A stretch of 64,000 nt of DNA from Arcanobacterium phocisimile (GCF_016904675.1 NZ_CP070228.1:1798001-1862000); one strand, 5' to 3'. Shown: positions 21,448 through 28,813, counted from the first letter of the stretch. A program made the numbers and translations. The notes: a model not told the origin generated them from the sequence alone.

Positions 21448-22278
21448 ATGAACAATACAACAACACAAACAATCCTCAGTGATTGGACTTTAGCCATGCG
21501 AGCACAAGCCCTTTCACCTCTAACCATTCATGAGCGCATTCGCGTTTCTAACTGCTTATGCGAATACGTTGACGCAACGCCAGTAACGATAACTACTGAT
21601 CAGATTATCGAGTGGGTTTCACTTCTGCCGTCAGCAGTAACTAAATGGACGTACTTTACCCACATCAAGGCTTTATTTACTTGGTTAGAAATAACTAGAA
21701 GGCGTACCGATAATCCATTGCTTGGGTTAAAAGCCCCCAGACGACCTAAGTACTACCCACGACCAATCTCACTCGAAGTCATTGAGCACGTTCTCAATCA
21801 GCGACTTTATCGTAAAACTCGCTGCATGATTCTCCTGGCATTTAATTGTGGGTTACGAGTGGGAGAAATATGTAAAGTACGTGGCCAAGACTATGACCGG
21901 CAAGCCGGGCTATTAACCGTCGAGGGGAAAGGCGGAAAACGCAATACCATCCCCGTCAATTCCGGCCTTCAACCATTCTTCAACACCATGCCAGCTCATG
22001 GCTGGTGGTTCCCCTGCCGGAACGGCGGGCACGTGCGTTCTAGATCAGTCGGAGACACTATCGTGCGCACCTTTCGACGCTACAACATTCACATGGTTTC
22101 ACATCAGCTACGCCACGCATTTGCAACCGAACTTCTTGCAGCCGATGTTGATCTACGAATCGTCCAACTGCTGATGCGTCATGAATCCATTCAAACCACT
22201 GCTCTTTATACGCGAGTGGCTAGAACTCAGCAATTAGAAGGAACTAATAAGCTTCCCGTTTTCTTAGGAAAGGATTAA
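21448..22278 (+). CDS. int: tyrosine recombinase (ICE integrase)
   Basis: A site-specific recombinase of 276 residues that would catalyse integration and excision at the tRNA-Thr att sites. Residues 1 to about 95 are the SAM-like core-binding domain. The catalytic domain shows Arg137 (NCGLRVGEI), Lys in the beta-hairpin (VEGKGGKRN, about 161-164), His219-x-x-Arg222 (HQLRHAFATEL), His245 (LMRHESIQT) and nucleophile Tyr254 (TALYTRV). All active-site residues are present. It is compact and lacks the arm-binding domain of lambda-type integrases. It lies 160 bp inside the left att site and is followed after 2 bp by parA. No strong ribosome site precedes the ATG. Confidence 0.95.
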   Translation: MNNTTTQTILSDWTLAMRAQALSPLTIHERIRVSNCLCEYVDATPVTITTDQIIEWVSLLPSAVTKWTYFTHIKALFTWLEITRRRTDNPLLGLKAPRRPKYYPRPISLEVIEHVLNQRLYRKTRCMILLAFNCGLRVGEICKVRGQDYDRQAGLLTVEGKGGKRNTIPVNSGLQPFFNTMPAHGWWFPCRNGGHVRSRSVGDTIVRTFRRYNIHMVSHQLRHAFATELLAADVDLRIVQLLMRHESIQTTALYTRVARTQQLEGTNKLPVFLGKD

Positions 22279-22280
22279 CT

Positions 22281-23057
22281 ATGATTATTGCCGTTTGTAA
22301 TCAAAAGGGAGGGGTAGGAAAAACTACCATCTCAACCAATCTTGCACACCACCTTTCACGACAAGGATCAGTTCTGGTTATTGATGCCGATCCACAAGGC
22401 AACTCAACAACATCACTTGGAGTTGAAGTAACTCGTGAATCATTCACTCTGAATGACGTTATGGCCGCAATAGCTTCTGGCAATAGCCCAAGCGTCATCC
22501 ATCAAGCGATCACACACGCACAATCAGACTGGGGTGACATCGATGTGCTACCTGCAGATCGCTTACTCGCTTCACGTAACGACGACGGCTCTTTAGGAAG
22601 GGAAAGCAGACTACGCACCGCACTTACAGCAGTAATTGACGACTATGAGCATATCGTTATCGATTGTCCTCCATCGCTTGGAGTTTTAACGACAAACGCC
22701 CTCGTTGCAGCCGATACAGCATTAATTGTCACCACAGCACGAGAAACAAGCGTCGATGGCGTAGCAGAAATGGTGTCAACTATCGCAACTGTGCGTTCCT
22801 ACTACAATTCACGACTAACTCTATCTGCCATATTCCTCAACGCCTTCCGACCCGAACGAATTGATAGCGATAACTGGCGTAGACACCTACGCGATTACTA
22901 CGAACCGTATCTACTCGAAAAGTTTTTACCAGAGCGTGAATATATCAACCGCGCAGCATCGTCACATTCACCTATACCAGCTGGTGTCGATGATCGTGCA
23001 GATCAAGCACTAACAGAGCTTGCCAGCATATTTACCATTGCCAGCAATGCCAGCTAA
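22281..23057 (+). CDS. parA: ParA-family partition ATPase
   Basis: A deviant-Walker ATPase of 258 residues. Walker A is CNQKGGVGKTTISTNLA, A' is LVIDADPQGNSTTSLG, and the Walker B region is HIVIDCPPSLGVLTTNAL. Such proteins segregate plasmids or stabilise ICE circles during replication. An AAAGGA ribosome site precedes the ATG, and the gene follows int with a 2-bp gap, so the two are an operon. The 3' end of the gene lies inside a GCCAGC repeat block that may be a partition site. Confidence 0.93.
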   Translation: MIIAVCNQKGGVGKTTISTNLAHHLSRQGSVLVIDADPQGNSTTSLGVEVTRESFTLNDVMAAIASGNSPSVIHQAITHAQSDWGDIDVLPADRLLASRNDDGSLGRESRLRTALTAVIDDYEHIVIDCPPSLGVLTTNALVAADTALIVTTARETSVDGVAEMVSTIATVRSYYNSRLTLSAIFLNAFRPERIDSDNWRRHLRDYYEPYLLEKFLPEREYINRAASSHSPIPAGVDDRADQALTELASIFTIASNAS

Positions 23058-23064
23058 GCCGGCA
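23020..23064. repeat. GCCAGC-type repeat spanning the parA stop codon
   Basis: It contains TTGCCAGCATAT, TTGCCAGCAATGCCAGC and GCCAGCTAAGCCGGCA, the first and last exactly as near attL. The parA stop TAA sits inside the last unit. Confidence 0.65.
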
Positions 23065-23086
23065 ATGACAAATAAGGGAAAATACT

Positions 23087-23428
23087 ATGAAAACGCCTAA
23101 CTTAGAAACTTTGAATTCCTTGCAAAAAGCACCTGTCAACGATCCAATAGTAGCGGGCGCACCTATGGCTGGCACCGCTGGCAATGCCAGCCACGCCAGC
23201 AAAGCCAGCAATGCTGGCACAAAATTTACAATCAGACTCAAACAATCTGATATGGGAATAATACGTGCAGCGTATCTACACGACCTTTCTTCAGGAATTT
23301 TCCAAGGATCGCTCTCTGCTTGGGCGACACATGCACTACTTGGCAAGGCAAATGCCGTCGAGAAGCAGAAAGGAGCACCTCTTCGTGAAGTAAATACAGG
23401 AGTTATTCCACGCGGTCGATTAAATTAG
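23087..23428 (+). CDS. small protein downstream of parA, possible partition partner
   Basis: A protein of 113 residues. The middle is a low-complexity Ala/Gly/Ser/Asn stretch (APMAGTAGNASHASKASNAG) produced by the GCCAGC DNA repeats. The C-terminal half (KFTIRLKQSDMGIIRAAYLHD...SLSAWATHALLGKA) looks like a ribbon-helix-helix or short helical DNA-binding domain. It directly follows parA, with an AAGGGAA ribosome site. By position it is the likely ParB-type partner, but I see no ParB motif, so this is inference. Confidence 0.6.
   Translation: MKTPNLETLNSLQKAPVNDPIVAGAPMAGTAGNASHASKASNAGTKFTIRLKQSDMGIIRAAYLHDLSSGIFQGSLSAWATHALLGKANAVEKQKGAPLREVNTGVIPRGRLN
23163..23218. repeat. cluster of GCCAGCA palindromes inside the parA-partner gene
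   Basis: Two near-identical palindromes, GCTGGCAATGCCAGC (23177-23191) and GCCAGCAATGCTGGC (23204-23218), plus single units on either strand. Together with the copies at 21357 and 23020 it is a candidate centromere-like site. Confidence 0.6.
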
Positions 23429-23443
23429 AATCCTGAATCATTG

Positions 23444-23475
23444 AATAAGGCACTGTATTCTTACAGTGCCTTATT
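23444..23475. terminator. bidirectional terminator
   Basis: A perfect 14-bp stem AATAAGGCACTGTA / TACAGTGCCTTATT with loop TTCT is followed by GTTTT. It ends the int-parA operon and overlaps the stop codon of the convergent small gene at 23471. Confidence 0.8.
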
Positions 23476-23710
23476 GTTTTCCGGAATTCTCTTCTAACTC
23501 ATCAGGTAAGACTATAGAACGATAGCGCACATGAATAGCCAAGAGCCATAAACACAAGCCGGCTAGAGCTAGTTCGAGCAAACACATGGCGTCGATAGTT
23601 GGGTGATTAAATGCGAGCCAGATAGAAGTTAAAAATCCCCAAATAGAAACAATAACTATGAATAGCCAACTTGCTAGGGAACATTTCTTTGAATTTTTCA
23701 TTATTATCAC
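23471..23710 (-). CDS. small membrane protein of unknown function
   Basis: A protein of about 79 residues with two hydrophobic segments (LASWLFIVIVSIWGFLTSIWLA and AMCLLELALAGLCLWLLAIHV) and an acidic end (LPDELEENSGKQ). I place the start at the GTG at 23710, eight bases after AAGGAG; the ATG three codons later (MKNSKKC) is the alternative. It is convergent with the parA operon. I recognise no family. Confidence 0.5.
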   Translation of the reverse strand: MIIMKNSKKCSLASWLFIVIVSIWGFLTSIWLAFNHPTIDAMCLLELALAGLCLWLLAIHVRYRSIVLPDELEENSGKQ

Positions 23711-23820
23711 CGCCCTTACTCCTTTTATTCTATCACTCCACTTCACTCCATTGGATTGGATGGAATGATTTCGAGTAACACGAGAAATATGTAATAAATT
23801 CATATTTATTGTGCATCGCT

Positions 23821-24095
23821 CTACCGTGGCGCACTGGAGCGACGCACGGTAGAACTCCTACTTTTCCCTGACCTCCCAACAAAAAGTGTATTTTTGACCG
23901 TGAGGCACCTGTTGCCGCACGGTATTTTCACACATAATCTTAGCGACACCCAAAGTAGTTGAAGAGTGATGCGCTAGCACTACATGAATTACTCAATTTT
24001 AGTAAGTGGCTATTTATAGGGATTTTAAGGTTTCATTTCACCGTGCGGCAGCTGTTGCCTCACGGTGAATTAGGGCGCTTACTTTTAGCGACACC
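23821..24095. repeat. three CCGTG...CACGG hairpins with a repeated TTAGCGACACC box
   Basis: Hairpin a at 23821-23852 has an 8-bp CTACCGTG / CACGGTAG stem. Hairpin b (23898-23922) and hairpin c (24041-24065) are each 25 nt with stem CCGTGxGGCA / TGCCxCACGG. The box TTAGCGACACC follows b at 23940-23950 and c at 24085-24095. The module of hairpin plus box is thus repeated about 143-145 bp apart in a gene-free part of the ICE. A replication origin, oriT or recombination-associated site is possible; see findings. Confidence 0.7.
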
Positions 24096-24240
24096 TAGCA
24101 ATAATCAGTGGGTAATTGTCATGACATGGAGGGTGGTCAAGGTTTTATCTGTGGATAACTTTCTTTGTGCGTCTTTTTATGTGGGAGGCTTCTCGTATCA
24201 TTGAACTGAAGTCTCCAATACGTCTAAAGGATGTGAAGTC

Positions 24241-24630
24241 ATGGCCTTGATCTTGCTTGTAGTTTTCTTACAAATCATGTTCTTCATTTTCTTGCTGCGC
24301 TATATCGTCTTTGTCGAAGGGGCATTGGTTGGTTTTGTTGTGGCTGTATATATGTCGCACGATTTAGGATTTCACCCAGCGTATGGAGTGACGGTAGCAA
24401 TTCTTATCGCGATTGCGAACCTAGTCTTGCAGTCAACGAAGATTGGTTTTGCACTGCTAGCCACTACTTTTTCTCTCATGTACGCCAATTTCGTTTATGA
24501 AAAACTTGTTGAGCACTACACTCCTGGCGACACTACATGGGGATGGTTCGGAGCGATCGTATGTTTCACAGTCAGCATGGCGCTACATGGGGCCACATTC
24601 ATTAACCGACGCGAAACGCTAAACACATAA
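24241..24630 (+). CDS. membrane protein of unknown function
   Basis: A protein of 129 residues with four hydrophobic segments, starting MALILLVVFLQIMFFIFLLRYIVFVEG and ending with a polar tail INRRETLNT. An AAAGGATGTGAAGTC ribosome region precedes the ATG. It is alone on the plus strand between the hairpin region and a gene-poor stretch. I recognise no family. Position suggests accessory cargo or an exclusion-type membrane protein; that is speculation. Confidence 0.6.
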   Translation: MALILLVVFLQIMFFIFLLRYIVFVEGALVGFVVAVYMSHDLGFHPAYGVTVAILIAIANLVLQSTKIGFALLATTFSLMYANFVYEKLVEHYTPGDTTWGWFGAIVCFTVSMALHGATFINRRETLNT

Positions 24631-24864
24631 CAGCGAATTCTGTATCATTAAGAAATGCCGAATAGTCACTTTTGGGATTTTTAGCTTCCAAAATATCGAA
24701 ATATTAGTGCCCCACTAAATCACATATCATGCCAATTCTTCGGCAGGCATACCAACTTTTCCGTCGAACCCACCCCCTTCTTCAACACAGTAAGAGCGAG
24801 ACAATTTTGCAACATGTCAAAGATGCATGAAGGACACTAAACGGGTTCAATCACACATTCATAC

Positions 24865-24886
24865 ATATGTGCGCTTGAACACATAT
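24865..24886. promoter_or_regulatory. inverted repeat, possible operator
   Basis: ATATGTG (24865-24871) and CACATAT (24880-24886) are exact reverse complements with 8 bases between. It lies upstream of the small genes at 24920-25218 in a stretch otherwise empty from 24631. Confidence 0.35.
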
Positions 24887-24961
24887 TTTGGATCAAGTAT
24901 TATTATTGTGACTATATAGCCAAATCCGCTGTGGGGCGCAAGCTTTAAATTCGAGAAGCTA

Positions 24962-25042
24962 TTGGCAGCAGGCGGCGCTCTCGGAGGATTGGTATCAGAG
25001 ATCGCTGGAATTAAGGATGTGAAAGAGAAATGCCTATCTTGA
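24962..25042 (+). CDS. possible short peptide gene (leader or peptide effector)
   Basis: An open frame from 24920 to a TGA at 25040-25042 that overlaps the ATG at 25042 by one base. It reads LWGASFKFEKLLAAGGALGG followed by LVSEIAGIKDVKEKCLS. No ATG or GTG exists; TTG at 24962 is the only plausible start, giving about 26 residues. The stop-start overlap with a gene-like partner is the main support. It may be a coding remnant. Confidence 0.25.
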   Translation: MAAGGALGGLVSEIAGIKDVKEKCLS

Positions 25043-25218
25043 TGAAGATTATCATTACAACACAATTTATCGCAGCCTTGAGTGGAACAATACTGGCGTT
25101 CTTAACGATATTTTCCGATATGGATCTCATGGATGGAGCAATAGGAGCACTAGGACTATATTTCACTCTCGAATGTTGCAGAATGCTACTAAAACACAGA
25201 ACAGAGAAACGTGATTAA
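25042..25218 (+). CDS. small membrane protein, paralogue of the gene at 20953
   Basis: A protein of 58 residues starting MKIIITTQFIAALSGTILAF, with two hydrophobic segments and a basic tail (LKHRTEKRD). An in-frame ATG at 25030 would add MPIL. I prefer 25042 because it aligns with the paralogue and overlaps the preceding stop codon (TGATG). Shared residues with the 20953 protein include QFIAAL, TIFSD and LYFxLECC. A strong terminator follows at 25233. The pairing of one copy inside and one just outside the ICE suggests earlier exchange at this tRNA locus. The function is unknown. Confidence 0.6.
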   Translation: MKIIITTQFIAALSGTILAFLTIFSDMDLMDGAIGALGLYFTLECCRMLLKHRTEKRD

Positions 25219-25232
25219 CCTCGCGAAAAACT

Positions 25233-25280
25233 AAAAGTTAGGGAGAAATGTCTAAACACGTCATTTCTCCCTAACTTTTT
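25233..25280 (+). terminator. strong intrinsic terminator
   Basis: A perfect 18-bp stem (arms 25233-25250 and 25262-25279) with an 11-base loop; AAAA before and TTTTT after allow use on both strands. Confidence 0.85.
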
Positions 25281-25815
25281 ACTCGCCTCGTATACTTGAC
25301 AGGATTGCTGATCATACAGATAGAGACAAAAATGTAGCTCCGGGAAAGAGCTAAAGCCCCCCTACTCCGTGTAGCATAGATCATCAAATTCGAAAAATGA
25401 TCAAGTTTGCCACTTATACTTTCACACTTTTGGCGCAAACGTCCTGCTTTGCTAAGTGAGTGCTCTATAAATAAAACCGACAAGCGCATTATCCATCTTC
25501 TGGATCATGAGTATGCCGGAAATTGCGACTTAGAATCAGAGCAACCACATGGTTGACCCTTCATTTTGAGTGCCGGAGGCACACTAGGTTTACTAGATGT
25601 TTTTGTTCGTCCTGACTCTTCCATTGTAGCGCCGCGTCCTTTCATACAAGTCGCGTAGCGACCTAGCCTGCGTGTTCTTTACCCTGGTCTCGCCCACACC
25701 CGCAGGCTATGGGCTAGACCACCGCAGAACGCACAGTCCAGCCACAGAGGGTTGTATTCCAGTCCTTGATCGGCGCTGTCATTTCAGTGTCAGGACGACA
25801 CAAAACAACGCTCAC
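25281..25815. other. gene-free ICE segment with structured 3' part
   Basis: About 535 bp. The left part is featureless. From about 25645 there are nested inverted repeats: GTCGC/GCGAC near 25650-25662, and TGGTCTCGCCCA / TGGGCTAGACCA (about 25685-25721, one mismatch) within outer arms resembling TGCGTGTTCT / AGAACGCACA. It ends just before the gene at 25829. This could be a structured leader RNA or an oriT-like site. A minus-strand open frame at 25271-25489 is not convincing. Confidence 0.45.
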
Positions 25816-25828
25816 AAAGGAGACGCTG

Positions 25829-26323
25829 ATGACAGTTCAACAAGAAACTAACGTTGTAGAAACCGCGATTGACGCAATGGATATCTGGTTCGCTTTTCTT
25901 AACCGAGTTAAAGATGGTTTTGAGAGTGACTCCATGAGCATTGAGCAGTTCACTGAGTGCGCGCAAGGGCAGGAAAATGTTCTGCGGGAAACTGTTGATA
26001 AAGTGATTGTTCGGGACTCGATAATTGTTTACGTAATCGATGAAGATTTTCGTCAGCATTGGGGACAGTTCCCTGAAATTGATTTCATTCGGCTTTCAAA
26101 GCGACCTGATTGGGCTTTGGCACGACGGGTGATTTGCTGTTTAAGTTTCATGGGTAAAAATCCTCACGCAATGGCCGCATCGGCAATGCTGAATTGGTGG
26201 GTTGGTGACAACGATGAAGCAAATCGGCTCGCTAATGAAGCCTTAGAAATTGATGGCTCTCTTCGATTGGCAGTGTTGATGATGAACATTCTAATGTTTG
26301 ACATTGTTCCACCGTGGAAGTAA
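25829..26323 (+). CDS. DUF4192-like protein
   Basis: A protein of 164 residues. The start is the ATG at 25829, preceded by AAAGGAG (25815-25821). The C-terminal third, MAASAMLNWWVGDNDEANRLANEALEIDGSLRLAVLMMNILMFDIVPP, follows the pattern of the actinobacterial DUF4192 family (W..GD...A...A...D...LA.L....P). The middle, VIVRDSIIVYVIDEDFR, also fits. It is shorter than chromosomal DUF4192 proteins, so it is an ICE-borne variant or only the C-terminal part. The function of the family is unknown. Confidence 0.6.
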   Translation: MTVQQETNVVETAIDAMDIWFAFLNRVKDGFESDSMSIEQFTECAQGQENVLRETVDKVIVRDSIIVYVIDEDFRQHWGQFPEIDFIRLSKRPDWALARRVICCLSFMGKNPHAMAASAMLNWWVGDNDEANRLANEALEIDGSLRLAVLMMNILMFDIVPPWK

Positions 26324-26329
26324 GCCGGT

Positions 26330-26372
26330 AGGGGCGTGGGAACAGTTTTAAATGTTCCCACGCCCCTGTTTC
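26330..26372 (+). terminator. terminator after the DUF4192-like gene
   Basis: A perfect 15-bp stem AGGGGCGTGGGAACA / TGTTCCCACGCCCCT with an 8-base loop, followed by GTTTCGC, seven bases after the stop codon. Confidence 0.8.
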
Positions 26373-26449
26373 GCTTATAATGGAGTTGAGTCCTTTACGG
26401 GATTCGTTTCAAGCGCTGATTTTTTGAAGCGTTTGGATTGGAGAAAAAG

Positions 26450-26482
26450 CGGGAGGCGCGCCGTAGGCGCGCCTCCCGTCTT
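26450..26482. terminator. G/C-rich terminator between convergent genes
   Basis: A perfect 13-bp stem CGGGAGGCGCGCC / GGCGCGCCTCCCG with loop GTA, followed by TCTTTTC. It lies before the convergent gene at 26537-26851. Confidence 0.75.
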
Positions 26483-26536
26483 TTCATTTGTGCATGAGGA
26501 TTTTTAGGTCGGTGCCACTCCACTCCATTCCATTTA

Positions 26537-26851
26537 TTACCAGTTGTTGAAATGTTCTGGATGTGTGTCTTGGTGTTCCTCTGATTCTAAAGTTGGTTTA
26601 GGCGGGGTGGATTGGCGGAAGATTTTTTGAGCGGTGCCAGATAATTCTAAAGCGCGTTCAACTTCGCGTGGTTTAACTCCAAGCGCTTCAAGTTTTTGCC
26701 GTGCTATAGCAACACGGTCATAGATTTTTTCGACGTCGTTAAGTGCTTCTTCGATAGCCAAGAGCGCCTGTGTTTTTTCTTCTATCTGAGTTAGCTCATC
26801 GGCAAAAAAATTTCGTGCGGCGGAACTGACACTGGGTTTCGATGCGGCCAT
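26537..26851 (-). CDS. coiled-coil protein of unknown function
   Basis: A protein of 104 residues, mostly charged helix: ELTQIEEKTQALLAIEEALNDVEKIYDRVAIARQKLEALGVKPREVERALELSG. A likely coiled coil is followed by a polar, Glu/His-rich tail. It begins MAASKPSVSSAARNFF. It is divergent from mobC across the putative oriT region, a position often used by relaxosome or copy-control accessory genes. No family is recognised. Confidence 0.6.
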   Translation of the reverse strand: MAASKPSVSSAARNFFADELTQIEEKTQALLAIEEALNDVEKIYDRVAIARQKLEALGVKPREVERALELSGTAQKIFRQSTPPKPTLESEEHQDTHPEHFNNW

Positions 26852-26984
26852 GAGGATGTCTTTCTTTCGATATAAAAATTATCCTCGTAGCGATTCTCCA
26901 CCGCCTAGTTTAGAGGATTTTATTTTCCTTGTAAAAGGAAAAGATTCAGCGCGCAGCGCCCATTCTTTCAGTGATACAACTACA

Positions 26985-27053
26985 CCCGAACGTATAGGAC
27001 GTTAGTCGTAGTAGTACGGGTAGCAAGCAACGCAAATGTATATACACATTTGC
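26985..27053. promoter_or_regulatory. mobC upstream region: operator palindrome and possible oriT
   Basis: Two structures lie just upstream of mobC. AACGT-ATAGG-ACGTT (26989-27003) is a small hairpin inside longer imperfect arms (ACCCG...CGGGT). GCAAATGT / ACATTTGC (27032-27053) is an 8-bp inverted repeat around ATATAC, suited to a ribbon-helix-helix repressor such as MobC. In MobC/relaxase systems oriT usually lies directly upstream of mobC. No known nic consensus is recognised. Confidence 0.4.
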
Positions 27054-27102
27054 CACTGACGTGTTAAAATGGATGTACCATCCAAACCTTTTAGGAGGAG
27101 TC

Positions 27103-27489
27103 GTGGAATCAAGTTCCACGCCTAATCGATCTCGTAAACGAGCTCGGATAGTGTACTTTTCCGAAGAAGAATTGAATCAAATAGCGCAGCGTATGCGTTC
27201 CCAAGGGCTTACAAATTTCTCCAAGTTTGCCCGCCAAACTCTCACAAGTGGAGTCATTGTCACGAGCACTAAGAGTGCTGGAGCTGAAAGAATCAGTCGT
27301 GAAATTGCTGCTATTGGCAATAATATTAATCAGATTGCGCGCAAGGCGAATACTGAAAATATTGCCACCTATGAACAGGTTTTAGTAGCTATTGACCTTC
27401 TTGATGAGGTTCGCAAGTTAGTTCGATCCGAACTTGGGAGCGCTCGTGGCCGTGGTGAAAATCCATCCGATAAGTCAAACTTTGCATAA
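27103..27489 (+). CDS. mobC: MobC-like relaxosome accessory protein
   Basis: A protein of 128 residues. I start it at the GTG at 27103, just after AGGAGGAG (27093-27100); a longer frame from 27061 has no ribosome site. The N-terminal half (ARIVYFSEEELNQIAQRMRSQGLTNFSKFARQTL) is ribbon-helix-helix-like DNA-binding text. The C-terminal half has the MobC hallmark REIAAIGNNINQIARKAN. MobC proteins help the relaxase open DNA at oriT. The end of the gene overlaps the relaxase start by 44 bp, so the two are translated together. Confidence 0.88.
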   Translation: MESSSTPNRSRKRARIVYFSEEELNQIAQRMRSQGLTNFSKFARQTLTSGVIVTSTKSAGAERISREIAAIGNNINQIARKANTENIATYEQVLVAIDLLDEVRKLVRSELGSARGRGENPSDKSNFA

Positions 27490-28813
27490 GGCGATTGCGT
27501 ATATTACGCAAGACGCTAAGACGAACTCTGGCATTTTATGCTCGTCTAACTGCGCTGTTGTACCATCGGATGCTGACAATATTACGGCTGTCATGCGCTC
27601 GGCTTTAGCTGATGCTGAGGTAAAACGCGGGGTCGGCAGACCAGGTTCAGTTCTAGCTTTTCATGTGATTCAATCCTTCAAACCCGGTGAAGTTGATGCA
27701 AATACCGCCCATGAGATTGGCTGGAAATTTGCTCAAACAATCACTGGCGGAGAACACGATCTAGTCGTTGCTACACACGTTGATCGAGGGCATATACATA
27801 ACCATATTATTTTCTGCTCGGCAAATAGAGTGACGGGAAAACGGTATCGGAACCCTAATTCTAACCTGAAAAAGATTCGTAAAATCTCCGATGAGTTAGT
27901 GAAAGAGTATGGATTATCGGTCATTGAACCGGAGGGACGCGGGCAAAAACTGTCGTCAATCTACGCAGATGCTTACGCTCAGCACGGCAAAGAGTTTTTA
28001 CGATTTGCCATTGACGATGCCGTTCAAAACTCTCATTCGTGGCAAGCAATGGTCGATACGTTAGCCGAGTGGGGAGTTACCGTATCGACGAGAGGCGCAC
28101 ATATCCTGTTTGATTGTGAACAGGTTGGCCGAGCCGTTCGCGGAAAAACACTGGGTGAAAACTATACCGAGCAAGCTCTTCATTCACGTCTTGGACGCGA
28201 AGCAATGAGTGAATTTATTGTGGCTAAAAATCTCGTTACTCGCGTTGATGATAAGCGTTGGCAGGTACGAATTCCAGGTAAGAAACCCGCCCAATACTTC
28301 GTAGTTTCAGACCAACGAATAATTGATCACGGCCGTCAAATGCGACTCTATCTACCTGCTAGTGGTTCACTGACCATCCTTAACCATCGAGGCCAAATTG
28401 ATCATCCACTCAGCGTTGAAGATCTATACCAGTCATTCACTCGGCCAACACCTATCATGTCTCAACATCCTCATGTGCGTGTTGAACGTGGTACGAGTGC
28501 TGCGCAAAAACGTTACTTTTCATATCTCGATTCAAAGATCGAATCGATTAAGGATGACGCAGCTACTACATCATTACTTGCCGAGATACTACGCGATACT
28601 CAGCCAGAAGATATTCCGTTAGCAATAGAAAGCAAGCTAACCCAGGCACACCGCAGGCTAAATCTGTTTATTGCACAACGTCAGAAACTCATTGATAAAG
28701 GCCAAACTGTGGAAGGGATAGATCAGAAAATCTCGGCAATACAAGAGCAACAACGTGCACTTCTTACCTTACAAAAGCAACTAGAAAAAAGAAACAAAGA
28801 AAGGAATAGATAA
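27446..28813 (+). CDS. relaxase (MobA/VirD2 family, MOBP-like)
   Basis: A protein of 455 residues starting with GTG at 27446 (VAVVKIHPISQTLHKAIAYI), five bases after GGGAG. The N-terminal relaxase domain has the metal-binding triad HVDRGHIHNHIIFCSAN (H-x4-H-x-H-N-H) and the upstream stretch VLAFHVIQSFKPGEVD. The likely nicking tyrosine is among the N-terminal Tyr residues (AYITQD). The C-terminus is a long charged helix (LEKRNKERNR). It nicks oriT and pilots the strand through the secretion channel. The stop overlaps the next ATG. Confidence 0.93.
   Translation: MAVVKIHPISQTLHKAIAYITQDAKTNSGILCSSNCAVVPSDADNITAVMRSALADAEVKRGVGRPGSVLAFHVIQSFKPGEVDANTAHEIGWKFAQTITGGEHDLVVATHVDRGHIHNHIIFCSANRVTGKRYRNPNSNLKKIRKISDELVKEYGLSVIEPEGRGQKLSSIYADAYAQHGKEFLRFAIDDAVQNSHSWQAMVDTLAEWGVTVSTRGAHILFDCEQVGRAVRGKTLGENYTEQALHSRLGREAMSEFIVAKNLVTRVDDKRWQVRIPGKKPAQYFVVSDQRIIDHGRQMRLYLPASGSLTILNHRGQIDHPLSVEDLYQSFTRPTPIMSQHPHVRVERGTSAAQKRYFSYLDSKIESIKDDAATTSLLAEILRDTQPEDIPLAIESKLTQAHRRLNLFIAQRQKLIDKGQTVEGIDQKISAIQEQQRALLTLQKQLEKRNKERNR

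Noticed and set aside
23087-23428. Calling the gene after parA 'parB'
   Set aside because: It has the right position but no ParB helix-turn-helix or arginine-patch motif and is very short; left as a possible partner.
23815-24100. CRISPR array
   Set aside because: Only three imperfect hairpins with unequal spacing and no cas genes; no regular spacer pattern exists anywhere in the window.
23959-24204. An 81-codon open frame through the hairpin repeats
   Set aside because: It runs across hairpin c and the repeated box and has no ribosome site; the repeats explain the stretch better.
25271-25489. A 72-codon minus-strand frame in the ICE gap
   Set aside because: It ends inside the terminator at 25233-25280 and has no ribosome site or recognisable features.
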